Notes under the pieces: generated by a model
What the model saw: the letters and a program-made list of their open reading frames with translations, nothing else
The model's database searches: none
Told to the model about the DNA's origin: nothing
Assembly: GCA_902490325.1 (NCBI GenBank)
Contig: CABUDJ010000020.1
Location: 1 to 29,110, forward strand
Source: an uncultured Collinsella sp.
GTDB taxonomy: Bacteria > Actinomycetota > Coriobacteriia > Coriobacteriales > Coriobacteriaceae
Direction of reading: 5' to 3'
DNA length: 29,110 nt
Position numbers and translations under genes: made by a program
In this document: positions 29,092 through 29,110 of the stretch, piece by piece
How the letters are laid out: each line of letters opens with the position of its first letter
Position numbering within the stretch: position 1 is the stretch's first letter

Positions 29092-29110
29092 GGGCTTGAG
29101 AAGGAGTGGT

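Overview
The window is a high-GC, densely coded stretch that looks like a Coriobacteriia genome, most likely Collinsella or a close relative. This is inferred from base composition, codon use and gene content (actinobacterial-type Tad pilus locus, BrnT/RHH-like pair, proC-small membrane gene-serS order), not from a database search. Most genes are ordinary chromosomal ones on the + strand. The accessory interest lies in the Tad pilus operon, a toxin-antitoxin-like pair, a broken IS at the left edge, and repeat-like elements beside tRNA genes and in intergenic gaps.

Layout. 1-301: start of an IS30-like transposase running off the left edge (-), then a 38-bp perfect palindrome and the promoter of a zinc-dependent phospholipase C-like gene (302-1150). 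1354-2814 (-): pyruvate kinase with a strong terminator. 2815-3256: a divergent promoter region whose right part can fold into a leader that hides the Shine-Dalgarno of a P2-type (calcium-type) ATPase (3257-5938). 6165-7349: RsgA, a ribosome assembly GTPase.

7601-17227: one tightly overlapping Tad (Flp) pilus operon: cpaB, tadZ/cpaE, cpaF/tadA, tadB, tadC, flp pilin, an unknown one-TM protein, a second Flp-like pilin, tadE-like, tadG-like, another tadE/F-like and a DUF192 protein. All four pilin-like proteins share an A/Q-x-T-x-E processing site, but no prepilin peptidase is in the window. tadZ carries a perfect 36-bp inverted repeat (8996-9031 and 9208-9243) around its Walker A motif. If the enclosed DNA flipped, the gene would be truncated, so this is a candidate on/off switch of the pilus.

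17286-17836: BrnT-like toxin and ribbon-helix-helix antitoxin candidates with a possible operator. tRNA-Phe follows, then a GH5-like protein lacking the usual acid/base glutamate (18329-19390). 19397-23821: housekeeping genes rsmI, metG, rsmA and tatD. tRNA-Leu(CAG) is followed by a 60-bp duplication of its 3' end plus terminator, with inverted tRNA-Leu fragments and a hairpin repeat between the copies. A related hairpin repeat follows tRNA-Arg(ACG) at the right edge. 24266-28251: an SPFH protein, rlmH, proC, a MITE-like palindromic element, a 57-residue membrane protein (-), and serS. 28425-28802 is an unrecognised protein.

The chromosomal genes cover central metabolism (pyk, proC), translation and ribosome maturation (rsgA, rsmI, rsmA, rlmH, metG, serS, three tRNAs) and ion transport. 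The Tad operon encodes an ATPase-driven pilus for adhesion or surface contact.
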